This document shows positions 1 to 8,181 of a DNA stretch of 64,000 nucleotides, piece after piece. Origin of the DNA: Archangium gephyra (GTDB taxonomy: Bacteria > Myxococcota > Myxococcia > Myxococcales > Myxococcaceae); contig NZ_CP011509.1 in the NCBI RefSeq assembly GCF_001027285.1, positions 2,426,501-2,490,500 on the forward strand, given 5' to 3'. The position numbers and the translations under genes were made by a program. The notes under the pieces were generated by a model. That model was given only the letters and a program-made list of their open reading frames with translations. It was not told the DNA's origin and searched no databases. Positions within the stretch are counted from its first letter, which is position 1; the number at the start of each line of letters is the position of its first letter.

Positions 1-1
1 G

Positions 2-736
2 CTCGCCGCCGCGCTCGAGCGCCCGGACATCGTGCGCGGCGTGGAGTGGGTGGCGCGCGCGGCCGCGAAGGGGGTGCTCGTCGCCGCGTCCTGCTCGGCG
101 ACGTTCGTTCTCGCCGCCGCGCGTGTTCTCGATGGCCGGCGGGCGACGACCACCTGGTGGCTGGGCCCGGTGTTCACCCAGCGCTTTCCGCGTGTGAGCC
201 TGCGCTCGGACCGCATGGTGGTCGAGTCGGGCGGCGTCTTCACCGCGGGCTCCGCGTTCGCGCATGCCGACCTCATGCTGGCGATCCTGGCTCATACCTT
301 GAGCCCCTCGGTCGCGCACACGGTCGCCAGGTACCTCGTCCTCGACGAGCGCGAGTCGCAGGCGCGCTACATGGTGCTGGACCATCTCGGCAGCTCGGAC
401 CCGGTGATTCGTCAGCTCGAGTCCTTCGTCACGTCCAACCTCGAACGGCAGAGCACGATCCACGAGATGGCTCGTGCCACGGCCACGTCGCCCCGAACAC
501 TCGCGCGAAGGGTCGCGAAGGGGCTGGGGATGACGCCCCAACAGTTCGCACAACGGCTGCGGGTCGCCCAGGCGGTCCACCTGCTCGAGACAACGCAGCA
601 CCCGGTCGACGAGGTGGCGGCGCGTGTCGGTTACGCCGACCCGGCTGCATTCCGGCGCGTTTTCCGCCGCGAGACCGGAGAGACACCGCGCGCGCGGCGC
701 ACGCGCTCGACTCTCCGGGAAGCCGGAGCGCGCTAA
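2..736 (+). CDS. GlxA-family transcriptional regulator, 5' end missing
   Basis: The gene runs in from the left edge, and the reading frame is open from base 2. Residues up to about 100 match the second half of a DJ-1/PfpI-like domain: CSATFVLAAARVLDGRRATT resembles the nucleophile-elbow region of GlxA regulators, which normally have Cys followed by a small residue. The last ~100 residues form an AraC-type double helix-turn-helix: TIHEMARATATSPRTLARR, then VDEVAARVGYADPAAFRRVF and a family-like end. Such proteins usually activate a nearby catabolic or transport gene, but the target is not visible here. The stop codon TAA is the first triplet of the inverted-repeat element that follows. Confidence 0.85.
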   Translation, partial: LAAALERPDIVRGVEWVARAAAKGVLVAASCSATFVLAAARVLDGRRATTTWWLGPVFTQRFPRVSLRSDRMVVESGGVFTAGSAFAHADLMLAILAHTLSPSVAHTVARYLVLDERESQARYMVLDHLGSSDPVIRQLESFVTSNLERQSTIHEMARATATSPRTLARRVAKGLGMTPQQFAQRLRVAQAVHLLETTQHPVDEVAARVGYADPAAFRRVFRRETGETPRARRTRSTLREAGAR

Positions 737-891
737 GCCAGAAGGGGTCAGTCCTTTCAGGGGGGGAGGCTCTGGCCGCGATGTGGAGCAACTGGTCCGA
801 TTGTCGGACCAGTCGGCACGCCGCGCGGCCGGAAGGTGCTCCGTGCTTTCCTGCAAGAGCACCCCTGAAGGAACTGACTTCCGCTGGCTTA
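734..891. repeat. Inverted-repeat element, copy 1 (MITE/REP-like)
   Basis: A 158-bp unit bounded by TAAGCCA (734-740) and TGGCTTA (885-891). The outer ~31 bases of each end are imperfect inverted repeats ending inward in TTCAGGGG. In the middle is a perfect hairpin with ten-base arms ACTGGTCCGA/TCGGACCAGT (791-813) and a three-base loop. A second copy with the same ends and a similar central palindrome lies at 38606-38775. The first triplet is the stop of the regulator on the plus strand and the last is the stop of the PAS gene on the minus strand. There is no ORF inside and no obvious target duplication. Confidence 0.8.
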
Positions 892-2523
892 GCCGTCGCC
901 CATCGCGGCACTGCCGATCAGCCCCACCTCGTCCCGTTCCGTGGGCTCGCCCTGCTGGCCTTCTCCCCGCTGTACGAGGCCGCGCCGGTGTCCGGTAAGG
1001 CCTGGCTCGCCGGGCGCCGCTCGCACGACGTTGCGCGGATGACGGGCGTCCGGGGCGGCCTCTGAAGCCGGGGCTCGGCCCGTCAGGTCCTCCAGCACGC
1101 CCAGCATCCGGCCACGGCGCTCGCTGCCGGTGCCAGCCAGGGCACGCAGCGCATGCCGCCGCTCCGTGCCGTCCGGGGCCAGCACCCGGTACGTGAGCGA
1201 CACCTCGCCCGTGCCCGGGGTGCAGCGCGCGAGCCCCTCCGTCACCGCCTGCCGGTCCTCCGGATGCACCCGTGCGAGGAACGTCTCCAGCGGCTCCTCG
1301 GAGCCCAACGTCTTGAGCCCGAAGAAGGCCGCGGCTCCACGCTCCCAGCGCAGACGCCCCTCCGGCAGCCGCAGGTCCCACAGCGTCATCTGCGCGGCCG
1401 ACAGCGCCTCCAGCACCCGCGCCTCGTTCTGCCGCAGGGCCTCCTCCAGCAGCTTCAGGTCCGTGATGTCCCGGGAGATGCCGAAGAGGCCGAACACCAC
1501 CCCCGCCTCGTCGCGCAGCACGCCCTTGGTGGACAGCCACACGCGCTTGAAGGGCGCCGACTCGGACTCCTCGTAGGTGAAGGTCTGCCGGAAGGCGAGC
1601 ACCTCCCGGTCATGGGCGATGGTGGCGCGGGCCGCCTCGGGCGACCACAGCTGCGCGTCCGTGTAGCCGATGATGGCCTCGGCGGGCCGGCCCATCAGCC
1701 GCGAGCCGGCCGCGTTGATGCGCGTGTACCGGCCCTGCAAATCCTTGGTGTAGATGGCATCGGTGGCGCCCTGGAGCACGGCGTTGAAGAGGGCGCTGGC
1801 GCGCCGCGCGGCCTCGGAGGCGCGGTGGTGCGCCGTCATGTCCCGCAGGTAGACGAGCACCCCGCTGTCCGTGGGCACCGCCGTCCCCTCCAGGTGCAGG
1901 GCGTTGAAGCGCTCCTCGAAGTCCACGGAGGCCCCGGTGGCGAGCGCGCGTTGCACCTGGACGCGCAGCACCGAGCCCGGCTCCTCGGCGTACTCCTGCC
2001 AGAGGTTGCGCCCCAGGAGGGCCTGGCGCCGTTTGCCCAGCAGCCGCTCGGCGGCGCGGTTGACGTAGAAGAAGCGGCACTGCCGGTCCAACGCGAGGAA
2101 CGGGTCCGGCATGCACTCCATGAAGGAGAGCATCCGCTCCTCGAAGGCGGCCGTCTCGCTGACGAAGCGCTCGGTGTCCGTCACGTCGGAGAGCCACACC
2201 GCGAGCAGGCCGTCCTCCACGCGCACCGCCCGGGCCAGCATCCGGCGCGCGGCGAGGCCCCGGCCCCATGCGAGCATGCATGTGCCCGTGACGCCCGTGG
2301 CGAGCACCTGGCCCCAGGCGCCCACCACCTCGGCCAGCTCCGGATGCCGCACCAGCAGCCGCCGGCCCGTCAGGTTCTCCTCGAGCAGGGTCTCCGAGGC
2401 CGGGTTGGCGTACTCGCAGACGAAGTCCTGGGGCGCCCCGGGCTCCCCCCCTTCGGGACGGAGGGCGAGGAAGCCATCCGGGTTGAGGGCCTCGAAGGCG
2501 TAGCGGCTGCTCGGGGGGTGCAT
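889..2523 (-). CDS. Multi-PAS sensory protein, probably truncated kinase
   Basis: 544 residues starting at MHPPSSRY; the ATG is preceded by GAGGAG in the right position, and the longer upstream frame has no protein-like character. Four PAS-like units follow one another. The first is degenerate. The second contains FMECMPDPFLALDRQCRFFY, the third GATDAIYTKDLQGRYTRIN with a PAC end at GISRDITDLKLLEEAL, and the fourth ends at GVLEDLTGR. In this family a histidine kinase or GGDEF domain normally comes next. Here the protein instead runs about 60 residues through low-complexity sequence and stops in the repeat element. It is therefore either a kinase that lost its catalytic part or a stand-alone PAS sensor. 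Confidence 0.75.
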   Translation of the reverse strand: MHPPSSRYAFEALNPDGFLALRPEGGEPGAPQDFVCEYANPASETLLEENLTGRRLLVRHPELAEVVGAWGQVLATGVTGTCMLAWGRGLAARRMLARAVRVEDGLLAVWLSDVTDTERFVSETAAFEERMLSFMECMPDPFLALDRQCRFFYVNRAAERLLGKRRQALLGRNLWQEYAEEPGSVLRVQVQRALATGASVDFEERFNALHLEGTAVPTDSGVLVYLRDMTAHHRASEAARRASALFNAVLQGATDAIYTKDLQGRYTRINAAGSRLMGRPAEAIIGYTDAQLWSPEAARATIAHDREVLAFRQTFTYEESESAPFKRVWLSTKGVLRDEAGVVFGLFGISRDITDLKLLEEALRQNEARVLEALSAAQMTLWDLRLPEGRLRWERGAAAFFGLKTLGSEEPLETFLARVHPEDRQAVTEGLARCTPGTGEVSLTYRVLAPDGTERRHALRALAGTGSERRGRMLGVLEDLTGRAPASEAAPDARHPRNVVRAAPGEPGLTGHRRGLVQRGEGQQGEPTERDEVGLIGSAAMGDG

Positions 2524-2643
2524 GCGGAACTCCTCACCCCCGTACGAAAGCACGGGCCTCTCACGCGGGTGGCATGGGGCCCCCTTTCGCCTGCTTCCCA
2601 TTCGCTGGGCAGGAAACAGTTCCCAGAGCGGCTGTGTGGTGCT

Positions 2644-2683
2644 GCACGTGTGTGCGGGCTTGGTGCGGGTTGCCCACACGTGC
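2644..2683. promoter_or_regulatory. Inverted repeat upstream of the PAS gene
   Basis: GCACGTGTG (2644-2652) and CACACGTGC (2675-2683) are perfect complements separated by 22 bases. They lie in the ~200-bp gap between the end of the cyclase gene and the start of the PAS gene. The repeat could be the cyclase terminator (no T-run follows) or an operator. The function is not established. Confidence 0.35.
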
Positions 2684-2722
2684 GGTGGAGGCGCGCCTAC
2701 GTGATACCAGGAAGCCTGGCGC

Positions 2723-3514
2723 TCAACCCCGTCCGCTGAAGATGGCCACGGCGCGCGTGAAGCCCGCCGAGCCGTGCCTGATTTTGTAGGGGAAGCACGC
2801 GACCGTGTAGCCGAAGGGAGGCAGCAGCTCGAGGTGGGTGAGCTTCTCCATCTGGCCGTAGCCGATGTCGCGGCCGGCCTTGTGGCCCTCCCAGATGAGC
2901 GACGCGTCGCCAGTCTTCGCGAACCGCTCCCGCGTGTACTTGAACGGTGCGTCCCAACTCCAGGCGTCCGTGCCAACCACTCGCACTCCGCGCTCCAGCA
3001 GGTAGAGGGTCGCCTCACGGCCCATGCCGCAACCGGCATCCAGATAGCCGGGCTTGCCGTAGAGCGCTGCCGCGGAGGTGTTCACGAGCACGATGTCCAG
3101 GGGCTGGAGCGAATAGCCGATGCGCTTCAGCTCCGCCTCGACCTCGGCGGCCGTGACGACATGGCCGTTGGGCCTGTCTCGGAAGTCGAGCTTCACGCCC
3201 GGACGGAAACACCAGTCGAGTGGCAGTGCTTCGATGCCGTAGGCCGGCTTGCCTCCATCCGTCGTCGACGCGTAGTGCCAGGGCGCGTCCATGTGCGTGC
3301 CGTTGTGCGCGGTGAGCTTCATCCGCTCGCCCGCCCAGCCCTCACGTCCAGGCAGGTGGTCGGGCGTGAGGCCCGGGAACATCGTGGCCATCTCCTCCGC
3401 GCCCGCCGCATGGTCTGAATACTCGATGTGGGGCAGGAGTGAGGGCGGATCCGTGTACTCACTGTTCTCGAGCGTGACGGAGAGATCGACGAAGCGCAGC
3501 CCTCGGGTGTCCAT
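2723..3514 (-). CDS. Cyclase / kynurenine formamidase-like hydrolase
   Basis: 263 residues. It carries the metal-binding signature of the cyclase (PF04199) family, HNGTHMDAPWHY, near residue 88, and a second conserved block GTDAWSWDAP near residue 190. Family members are metal-dependent amidohydrolases or isomerases such as arylformamidases. It is transcribed away from the FAH-family gene across a 173-bp gap and belongs by position to the catabolic island, where it could open an amide, lactone or ring product. No signal peptide is seen. The exact substrate cannot be read from the sequence. Confidence 0.85.
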   Translation of the reverse strand: MDTRGLRFVDLSVTLENSEYTDPPSLLPHIEYSDHAAGAEEMATMFPGLTPDHLPGREGWAGERMKLTAHNGTHMDAPWHYASTTDGGKPAYGIEALPLDWCFRPGVKLDFRDRPNGHVVTAAEVEAELKRIGYSLQPLDIVLVNTSAAALYGKPGYLDAGCGMGREATLYLLERGVRVVGTDAWSWDAPFKYTRERFAKTGDASLIWEGHKAGRDIGYGQMEKLTHLELLPPFGYTVACFPYKIRHGSAGFTRAVAIFSGRG

Positions 3515-3615
3515 GTCCTGGCCTTTCAGGTGGAGGGCTCATGTCCGAGCCATGTCTGGCCAGAGGCTCACGCACCGCGGGGGGCGCGGGGAAGACGGCA
3601 TTCGAGATACCAGGC

Positions 3616-3650
3616 ATCGGTGGCGCCGATACAAGGCATCGATACAAACG
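3616..3650. promoter_or_regulatory. Candidate LysR operator between cyclase and FAH genes
   Basis: The divergent gap contains the inverted repeat ATCGG-N5-CCGAT (3616-3630), followed by GGCATCGATACA (3635-3646). The same 12-base word recurs in the other divergent gap of the island, between the LysR gene and the hydrolase (5587-5598). In both places CGGCTTC follows a short distance downstream. A shared regulator site is inferred. Confidence 0.4.
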
Positions 3651-3687
3651 GCTTCTCGGGCTCCGGGCGGCGATTTATTGAATTCGC

Positions 3688-4671
3688 ATGAAGTTGGGCA
3701 CGCTCAAGAATGGAACCCGGGACGGGAAACTGGTCGTCGTGTCACGCGACTTGCGCCGGGCGGTGCACGCGCGTCCCATCGTGTCGACGATGCAGGATGC
3801 CATCGAGAACTGGGCGGAGGTCGAGCTCCCGCTGAGAGCGCTCTACGACGCGCTGAACGCGGGGACGGTGCCCAACGCCTTCGACTTCGACCCGGTGGCC
3901 GCGGCGGCCCCTCTGCCCCGGGCCTACCAGTGGTGCGACGGCTCGGCCTTCCTGAACCATGGCCGGCTCATGGAGAAGGCCTTCGGCATCGCTCCCGTCT
4001 CCGATTTCGAGACAGTGCCCTTGATGTACCAGGGGGCGTCGGACGACTTCCTCGGGCCCCGGGACGATGTGCCGCTTCCGAGCGAGGCCCACGGCATCGA
4101 CTTCGAGGGCGAGTACGCCATCCTGGTGGACGATGTGCCCATGGGCTGCGCTGCCGGACAGGCCGCGAGTCACATCAAGCTGTTGCTCCAGGTGAATGAC
4201 GTGAGCCTTCGCGCCTTCACTCCCGTCGAGATGAAGAAGGGCTTTGGCTTCCTCCACGCCAAACCCTCCTCCAGCTTCGCGCCCGTCGCCGTCACTCCCG
4301 ATGAGCTGGGGAGCGCCTGGAGGGAGGGACGTGTGCACCTCCCCTTGAACGTGCGCTGGAATGGCGAGTGGTTCGGGCACCCGAACGGCGGGGAGATGAA
4401 CTTCAGCTTCCCCCAACTCATCGCGCATGCGGCGGCGACCCGGAGGCTTCGGGCCGGGACGGTGATTGGCTCGGGCACGGTCTCGAACGCCGATCCCCGC
4501 GTGGGCTCCGCCTGCATCGCGGAGCGCCGCGCCCTGGAGCTGCTCGAGCAGGGAAAGCCGCTCACGGGCTTCATGCGTTTCGGTGACACCGTGCGCATGG
4601 AGGTCCTCGACGCCAGCGGCCGCGGTGTCTTTGGTGCGATCGATCAGACGGTGGTTCCCGCACTGCCCTGA
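3688..4671 (+). CDS. Fumarylacetoacetate hydrolase family protein
   Basis: 327 residues. The FAH-type fold is recognisable from DFEGEYAILVDDVPMG (acidic metal ligands, about residues 134-150), the following QVNDVSLRAF block, and the GTVIGSGTVSNADPRVGSACI and GDTVRMEV segments typical of the C-terminal half. Family members cleave C-C bonds of beta-diketo acids or hydrate or decarboxylate dienoates at a Mg/Mn centre, which fits a late step of meta-cleavage catabolism. It overlaps the 3' end of the convergent LysR gene by 28 bases. No good Shine-Dalgarno is visible before the ATG. Confidence 0.88.
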   Translation: MKLGTLKNGTRDGKLVVVSRDLRRAVHARPIVSTMQDAIENWAEVELPLRALYDALNAGTVPNAFDFDPVAAAAPLPRAYQWCDGSAFLNHGRLMEKAFGIAPVSDFETVPLMYQGASDDFLGPRDDVPLPSEAHGIDFEGEYAILVDDVPMGCAAGQAASHIKLLLQVNDVSLRAFTPVEMKKGFGFLHAKPSSSFAPVAVTPDELGSAWREGRVHLPLNVRWNGEWFGHPNGGEMNFSFPQLIAHAAATRRLRAGTVIGSGTVSNADPRVGSACIAERRALELLEQGKPLTGFMRFGDTVRMEVLDASGRGVFGAIDQTVVPALP

Positions 4672-5567
4672 TCGGCCACACACGCCTGGAAGAGCTCACG
4701 CATCCAGCGCAGGCCCGGGTCGCCCTCGAAATACCGGCTCCACTGAACCATCTCCACGAGGGGCGGGAATTCGATGGGGGAGGGCAGGACGCGGAGCGGA
4801 AGGAAGCGCGCATAGAGCCTGGCCAGGCGGGAATGCATCGTCGCGACCAGGTCCGTGCCGACGAGCAGGTGGGGCACGGTGCAGAAGCTGGGGACGGTCA
4901 CCTCGAGCCGGCGCTCGTGTCCGAACCGGTCCAGGAACTCCTGCTCGGCGGATGGAGCCTGCCGGCCGAGATGGACGCCGATATGCCCCAGCTCCAGGTA
5001 CCGCTTGAGCGACAGGCTGTTGCCGACCCGGGTGTTGCCTGTCCAGACGACACAGCCGTACGTCTCCTCGAACAGGACTTCCTTGGGGTGGAGGTCCTGG
5101 GTGTGTGCGTCGGGCGTGATGATGAAGTCGAGCTCCCCGCGTTGAAGGGCCTCGTGCATGGAGGTTCCAGGGGGAACGAGCTCCAGCGAGATTCCGGGCG
5201 CCATGCGCTGGAGCCGGCGGACCACCTCCGCGAGCAACACCTCCGTGATGTAATCCGAGGTGGCGATCCTGAAGGTGCGCCGGGCCGACGCGGGGTCGAA
5301 ACCAGGCGTCTCCTCGACCGCGGATTGGATGCGCCGCAGGATGTCCCGCACCTGGGGAGCGAGGCTCTCCGCCCGGGCGGTGGGAACCATCTGGCGTCCC
5401 ACCTGCACCAGCAGCTCATCACCGAAGAACTCACGCAGCCGCCCGAGCGCACCGCTCATGGCGGATTGGCTCAAATGCAAACGGGTGGCCGCCCGGGAGA
5501 CATTCCGCTCCTCGAGCAGGACGTCGAGCGCCACCAGCAGGTTCAAGTCCAGGTTCTGGAACCTCAT
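4644..5567 (-). CDS. LysR-family transcriptional regulator
   Basis: 307 residues from MRFQNLDLNLLVALDVLLEE; a start eight codons upstream is possible. The N-terminal helix-turn-helix is clear (NVSRAATRLHLSQSAMSGAL) and the remainder is a substrate-binding-like effector domain. The FQNLDLNLL opening and HLSQSAMSGALGRLREFF are typical of the NodD/NahR-like branch, which often controls aromatic degradation. It lies between the FAH-family gene and the divergently transcribed hydrolase operon. The obvious inference is that it activates one or both sets in response to a pathway intermediate. Confidence 0.9.
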   Translation of the reverse strand: MRFQNLDLNLLVALDVLLEERNVSRAATRLHLSQSAMSGALGRLREFFGDELLVQVGRQMVPTARAESLAPQVRDILRRIQSAVEETPGFDPASARRTFRIATSDYITEVLLAEVVRRLQRMAPGISLELVPPGTSMHEALQRGELDFIITPDAHTQDLHPKEVLFEETYGCVVWTGNTRVGNSLSLKRYLELGHIGVHLGRQAPSAEQEFLDRFGHERRLEVTVPSFCTVPHLLVGTDLVATMHSRLARLYARFLPLRVLPSPIEFPPLVEMVQWSRYFEGDPGLRWMRELFQACVADQGSAGTTV

Positions 5568-5586
5568 GGCGCCATCATGCATCGGC

Positions 5587-5615
5587 GGCATCGATACATC
5601 GTATTGGAAAATACG
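5587..5615. promoter_or_regulatory. Candidate LysR operator upstream of the hydrolase operon
   Basis: GGCATCGATACA (5587-5598) repeats the word seen at 3635-3646. It is followed at once by a 16-base inverted repeat, CGTATT-GGAA-AATACG (5600-5615). The site lies in the divergent gap between the LysR gene and the hydrolase, where LysR proteins usually bind. Assignment is by position and repetition only. Confidence 0.45.
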
Positions 5616-5643
5616 GCTTCCCCAATATCTGGGAGGTTTTTAA

Positions 5644-5739
5644 ATGCTGCTCACCCATCATGTTCCGATACTTCCCCAAGAATTACGTCTGGAATCTGTC
5701 CGTCGATCTCGCGATCGAGATGGGCGCGCGCATCGGTGA
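5644..5739 (+). other. Short upstream ORF overlapping the hydrolase start
   Basis: A GGAGG at about 5631-5635 lies at ideal distance from ATG 5644, which opens a 31-codon frame ending at TGA 5737-5739. The hydrolase ATG (5660) lies inside it in another frame and has no close Shine-Dalgarno of its own. This may be a leader peptide or translational-coupling device. Alternatively, the ribosome site may simply serve the downstream start at longer spacing. Confidence 0.3.
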
Positions 5740-6817
5740 AATCGAGGAGATGTGCGCGCCGCTGCTCGCCGCGTCGGAGCAGCCCGATGCCGAGGGCACG
5801 CGCGCCTTCATGCGGAGCTGGGCCGCCATGGGCGACAAGCTGTGCGCGCTGGCGGAGGAGGACGCGCGCGCCGGCCGGCGGATCTCCGCCGGTGACAAGC
5901 TGCAGCGTGCCTCGATGTATTACCTCACCGCCGAGCGCATGCAGGGCCACGGCAACCCCGAGCGCGCACCGCTGTACGCCCGGGTGCTCGAGACCTTCGA
6001 GAAGGGCACGGCGCTTTCACATGCCAACTGCGAGCGGGTGGAGATTCCGTATGAGGGGAAGCACCTCGCGGGCCTCTACACCCGCGCCGAGGGCGTGAGC
6101 GGCCGTCAGCCCCTCCTGGTGCAGGTGAACGGCTTGGACAGCACCAAGGAGATGAAATACTTCGTGGGCTTGCCGCGCTGGCTGGCGCAGCGGGGCGTGG
6201 CCTCGCTGGTGATTGATCAGCCCGGCACCGGCGAGGCGCTGCGTCTGCACGGCCTGACGGCGGTGTACGACAGCGAGCGCTGGGCCAGCAAGGTGGTCGA
6301 CTGGCTGGAGACCCGCGAGGACATCGATGCGAAGCGTATCGGTCTCGAGGGCGTGTCGCTCGGCGGCTACTACTGCCCGCGGGCGGTGGCCTTCGAACCA
6401 CGGTTCGCGATGGGGGTGGTCTGGGGTGCCAACCACGACTGGCGCGACGTCCAGAAGAAGCGGCTGCAGAAGGAAGGCAGCTTCCCGGTGCCGCACTACT
6501 GGGAGCACGTGCGTTGGGTGTGGGGCGCGAAGGACATGGAGGAATTCCTGCGCATCGCGGAGAACGTGCACCTCGACGGCGTGCTCGACCGCATCCGGGT
6601 GCCCTTCCTCGTGACCCATGGCGAGAAGGACTCGCAGATTCCGCTGAAGTGGGCCCAGCGCACCTACGAGCAGCTGGTCAACAGCCCGAAGCGGGAGCTC
6701 AAGGTGTTCACCGCACGCGAGGGCGGTGCGCAGCACAGCAGCTTCGACAACAGCGCCAACGCCGGTGCCTTCATCGCCGACTGGGTCGCTGAAACCCTGG
6801 GCGGCCGCACGGCCTGA
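5660..6817 (+). CDS. Alpha/beta hydrolase, C-C bond hydrolase type
   Basis: 385 residues with a long N-terminal helical cap followed by an alpha/beta hydrolase core. The nucleophile elbow GVSLGG gives Ser233. Asp324 (HGEKDSQIP) and His359 (AQHSS) complete a plausible triad. The layout resembles FrsA/DUF1100 proteins and 2,6-dihydroxypseudooxynicotine hydrolase, an enzyme that cleaves a C-C bond in nicotine catabolism. It is first in a four-gene plus-strand operon with an extradiol dioxygenase, so hydrolysis of a ring-fission product or side-chain ketone is likely. Nucleotide usage is slightly unlike the genes outside the island. Confidence 0.85.
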   Translation: MFRYFPKNYVWNLSVDLAIEMGARIGEIEEMCAPLLAASEQPDAEGTRAFMRSWAAMGDKLCALAEEDARAGRRISAGDKLQRASMYYLTAERMQGHGNPERAPLYARVLETFEKGTALSHANCERVEIPYEGKHLAGLYTRAEGVSGRQPLLVQVNGLDSTKEMKYFVGLPRWLAQRGVASLVIDQPGTGEALRLHGLTAVYDSERWASKVVDWLETREDIDAKRIGLEGVSLGGYYCPRAVAFEPRFAMGVVWGANHDWRDVQKKRLQKEGSFPVPHYWEHVRWVWGAKDMEEFLRIAENVHLDGVLDRIRVPFLVTHGEKDSQIPLKWAQRTYEQLVNSPKRELKVFTAREGGAQHSSFDNSANAGAFIADWVAETLGGRTA

Positions 6818-6843
6818 CCCACCCCTTCGACAAGGAATTCCCC

Positions 6844-7797
6844 ATGAACATCATCGGACCCGACGCCCTGGTCTTCGGCGTCGACGACATGGCCGCCTGC
6901 GCCCAATACCTGCTGGACTACGGCCTGCGCGGCGTGGACGTGAACGAGCAGGGCGGCCGTTTCGAGGCCCTCGACGGCACGCACATCGTCATCAAACATC
7001 ACGCGGACCCCACCCTGCCGCCCGCCATGGGCACCGCCAGCCAACTGCGTGAAACCGTCTACGGCGTGGCGGACAGTGCCACCCTGGAGCGCATCGCCGT
7101 CGAGCTCGGCCGCGACCGCGAGGTGCGCCGCGATGCCCATGGCCGCCTGCACACGGTGGACGACCTGGGCTTCGCGCTGGCCTTCCAGGTCACGGTGCGG
7201 CGGCCGCTGGCACTGGCCGGTGAGACCGTCAACGCACCCGGCGGCGCCGCTCAGCGCCCGGTGAACGCGCTCGGGGTGGACCCGGCCCGTGCGGCCTTGC
7301 CGCGGACCTTGTCGCACGTGGTGTACTTCGTGCCCGATGCCGCCAGGGCCGAGGCCTTCTACGTCCACCGCCTCGGCTTCACCTGTACGGACCGCTTCAC
7401 CGGCGTGGGCCCCTTCCTGCGCCCGGCCGGCTCGGCCGACCACCACACGCTGTTCATGATCCAGACCCCGCCGGGGATGAAGGGCGTCGAGCACTTCACC
7501 TTCCACATGGGCGGCCCGACCGAGGTGATGCTGGCCGGCACCCGCTTCGTCGAGAAGGGCTACCAGTCGTTCTGGGGCCCGGGCCGGCACCGCTTTGGCT
7601 CCAACTGGTTCTGGTACTTCAACAGCCCGCTCGGCTGCCATGTGGAGTACGACGCGGACATGGACCAGCACGACTCGAGCTGGACCGCCCGCGAAGCGCC
7701 GATGGGCGCGGACGCCTCGCAGCTGTTCCTGTTCCAGCACCGCGCGAAGTGGGCTCCCGGCGGACCGCCACCGGCCGGCGCTCCGGGCAAACACTGA
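6844..7797 (+). CDS. Type I extradiol ring-cleavage dioxygenase (VOC)
   Basis: 317 residues forming two vicinal-oxygen-chelate repeats, as in BphC-type catechol 2,3-dioxygenases. Likely iron ligands in the C-terminal repeat are His158 (TLSHVVYFVPD), His217 (GVEHFTFHMGG) and Glu268 (CHVEYDAD). Their spacing is close to the 146/210/260 arrangement of BphC. It begins 27 bases after the hydrolase with AAGGAATT upstream. The expected reaction is oxygen insertion next to the two hydroxyls of a catechol-like ring, with the product passed to the hydrolase. The ring substituents cannot be deduced. Confidence 0.85.
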   Translation: MNIIGPDALVFGVDDMAACAQYLLDYGLRGVDVNEQGGRFEALDGTHIVIKHHADPTLPPAMGTASQLRETVYGVADSATLERIAVELGRDREVRRDAHGRLHTVDDLGFALAFQVTVRRPLALAGETVNAPGGAAQRPVNALGVDPARAALPRTLSHVVYFVPDAARAEAFYVHRLGFTCTDRFTGVGPFLRPAGSADHHTLFMIQTPPGMKGVEHFTFHMGGPTEVMLAGTRFVEKGYQSFWGPGRHRFGSNWFWYFNSPLGCHVEYDADMDQHDSSWTAREAPMGADASQLFLFQHRAKWAPGGPPPAGAPGKH

Positions 7798-7809
7798 CCT
7801 GTCCTGGCC

Positions 7810-8160
7810 ATGAACCGCGTGGTCTTCCTGTGCCGGCTCGAGGAGCTGCCCGATGGACAGTCGCGCGGCTTCGATCCACTGAAGACCGGCCGCGATACCG
7901 TACTGGTGGTGCGCCAGGGCCGCGACCTGCACGCCTGGCGCGATGACTGCCCTCACCAGCCCGGCGCGGCCATGGCCTGGCGCAAGGACGCCTACCTCAA
8001 CCGGGATGGCAGCCGCATCGTCTGCCATGCCCACGGCGCGCGGTTCGACATCGCCACGGGCGTCTGCACGCTCGGGCCTTGCCAGGGGCAGGCGCTGACC
8101 CGCGTGCCCCTGCTGATTTCCACAGACCACGTCTACGCCGTGCTCAGCGGCGCCGATTGA
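7810..8160 (+). CDS. Rieske [2Fe-2S] ferredoxin-like protein
   Basis: 116 residues, a single Rieske domain. Cluster ligands are Cys47 and His49 (CPH) and Cys72 and His75 (CHAH), followed by the GARFDIATGVC stretch usual in these proteins. There is no terminal-oxygenase domain and none is encoded nearby. It is therefore either an electron carrier for an oxygenase elsewhere or a reactivating ferredoxin for the extradiol enzyme, a role known for XylT-like ferredoxins, although those are plant-type. It lies 12 bases after the dioxygenase gene, consistent with one transcript. Confidence 0.88.
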   Translation: MNRVVFLCRLEELPDGQSRGFDPLKTGRDTVLVVRQGRDLHAWRDDCPHQPGAAMAWRKDAYLNRDGSRIVCHAHGARFDIATGVCTLGPCQGQALTRVPLLISTDHVYAVLSGAD

Positions 8161-8181
8161 AGAGACAAGGAGACATCCAGA

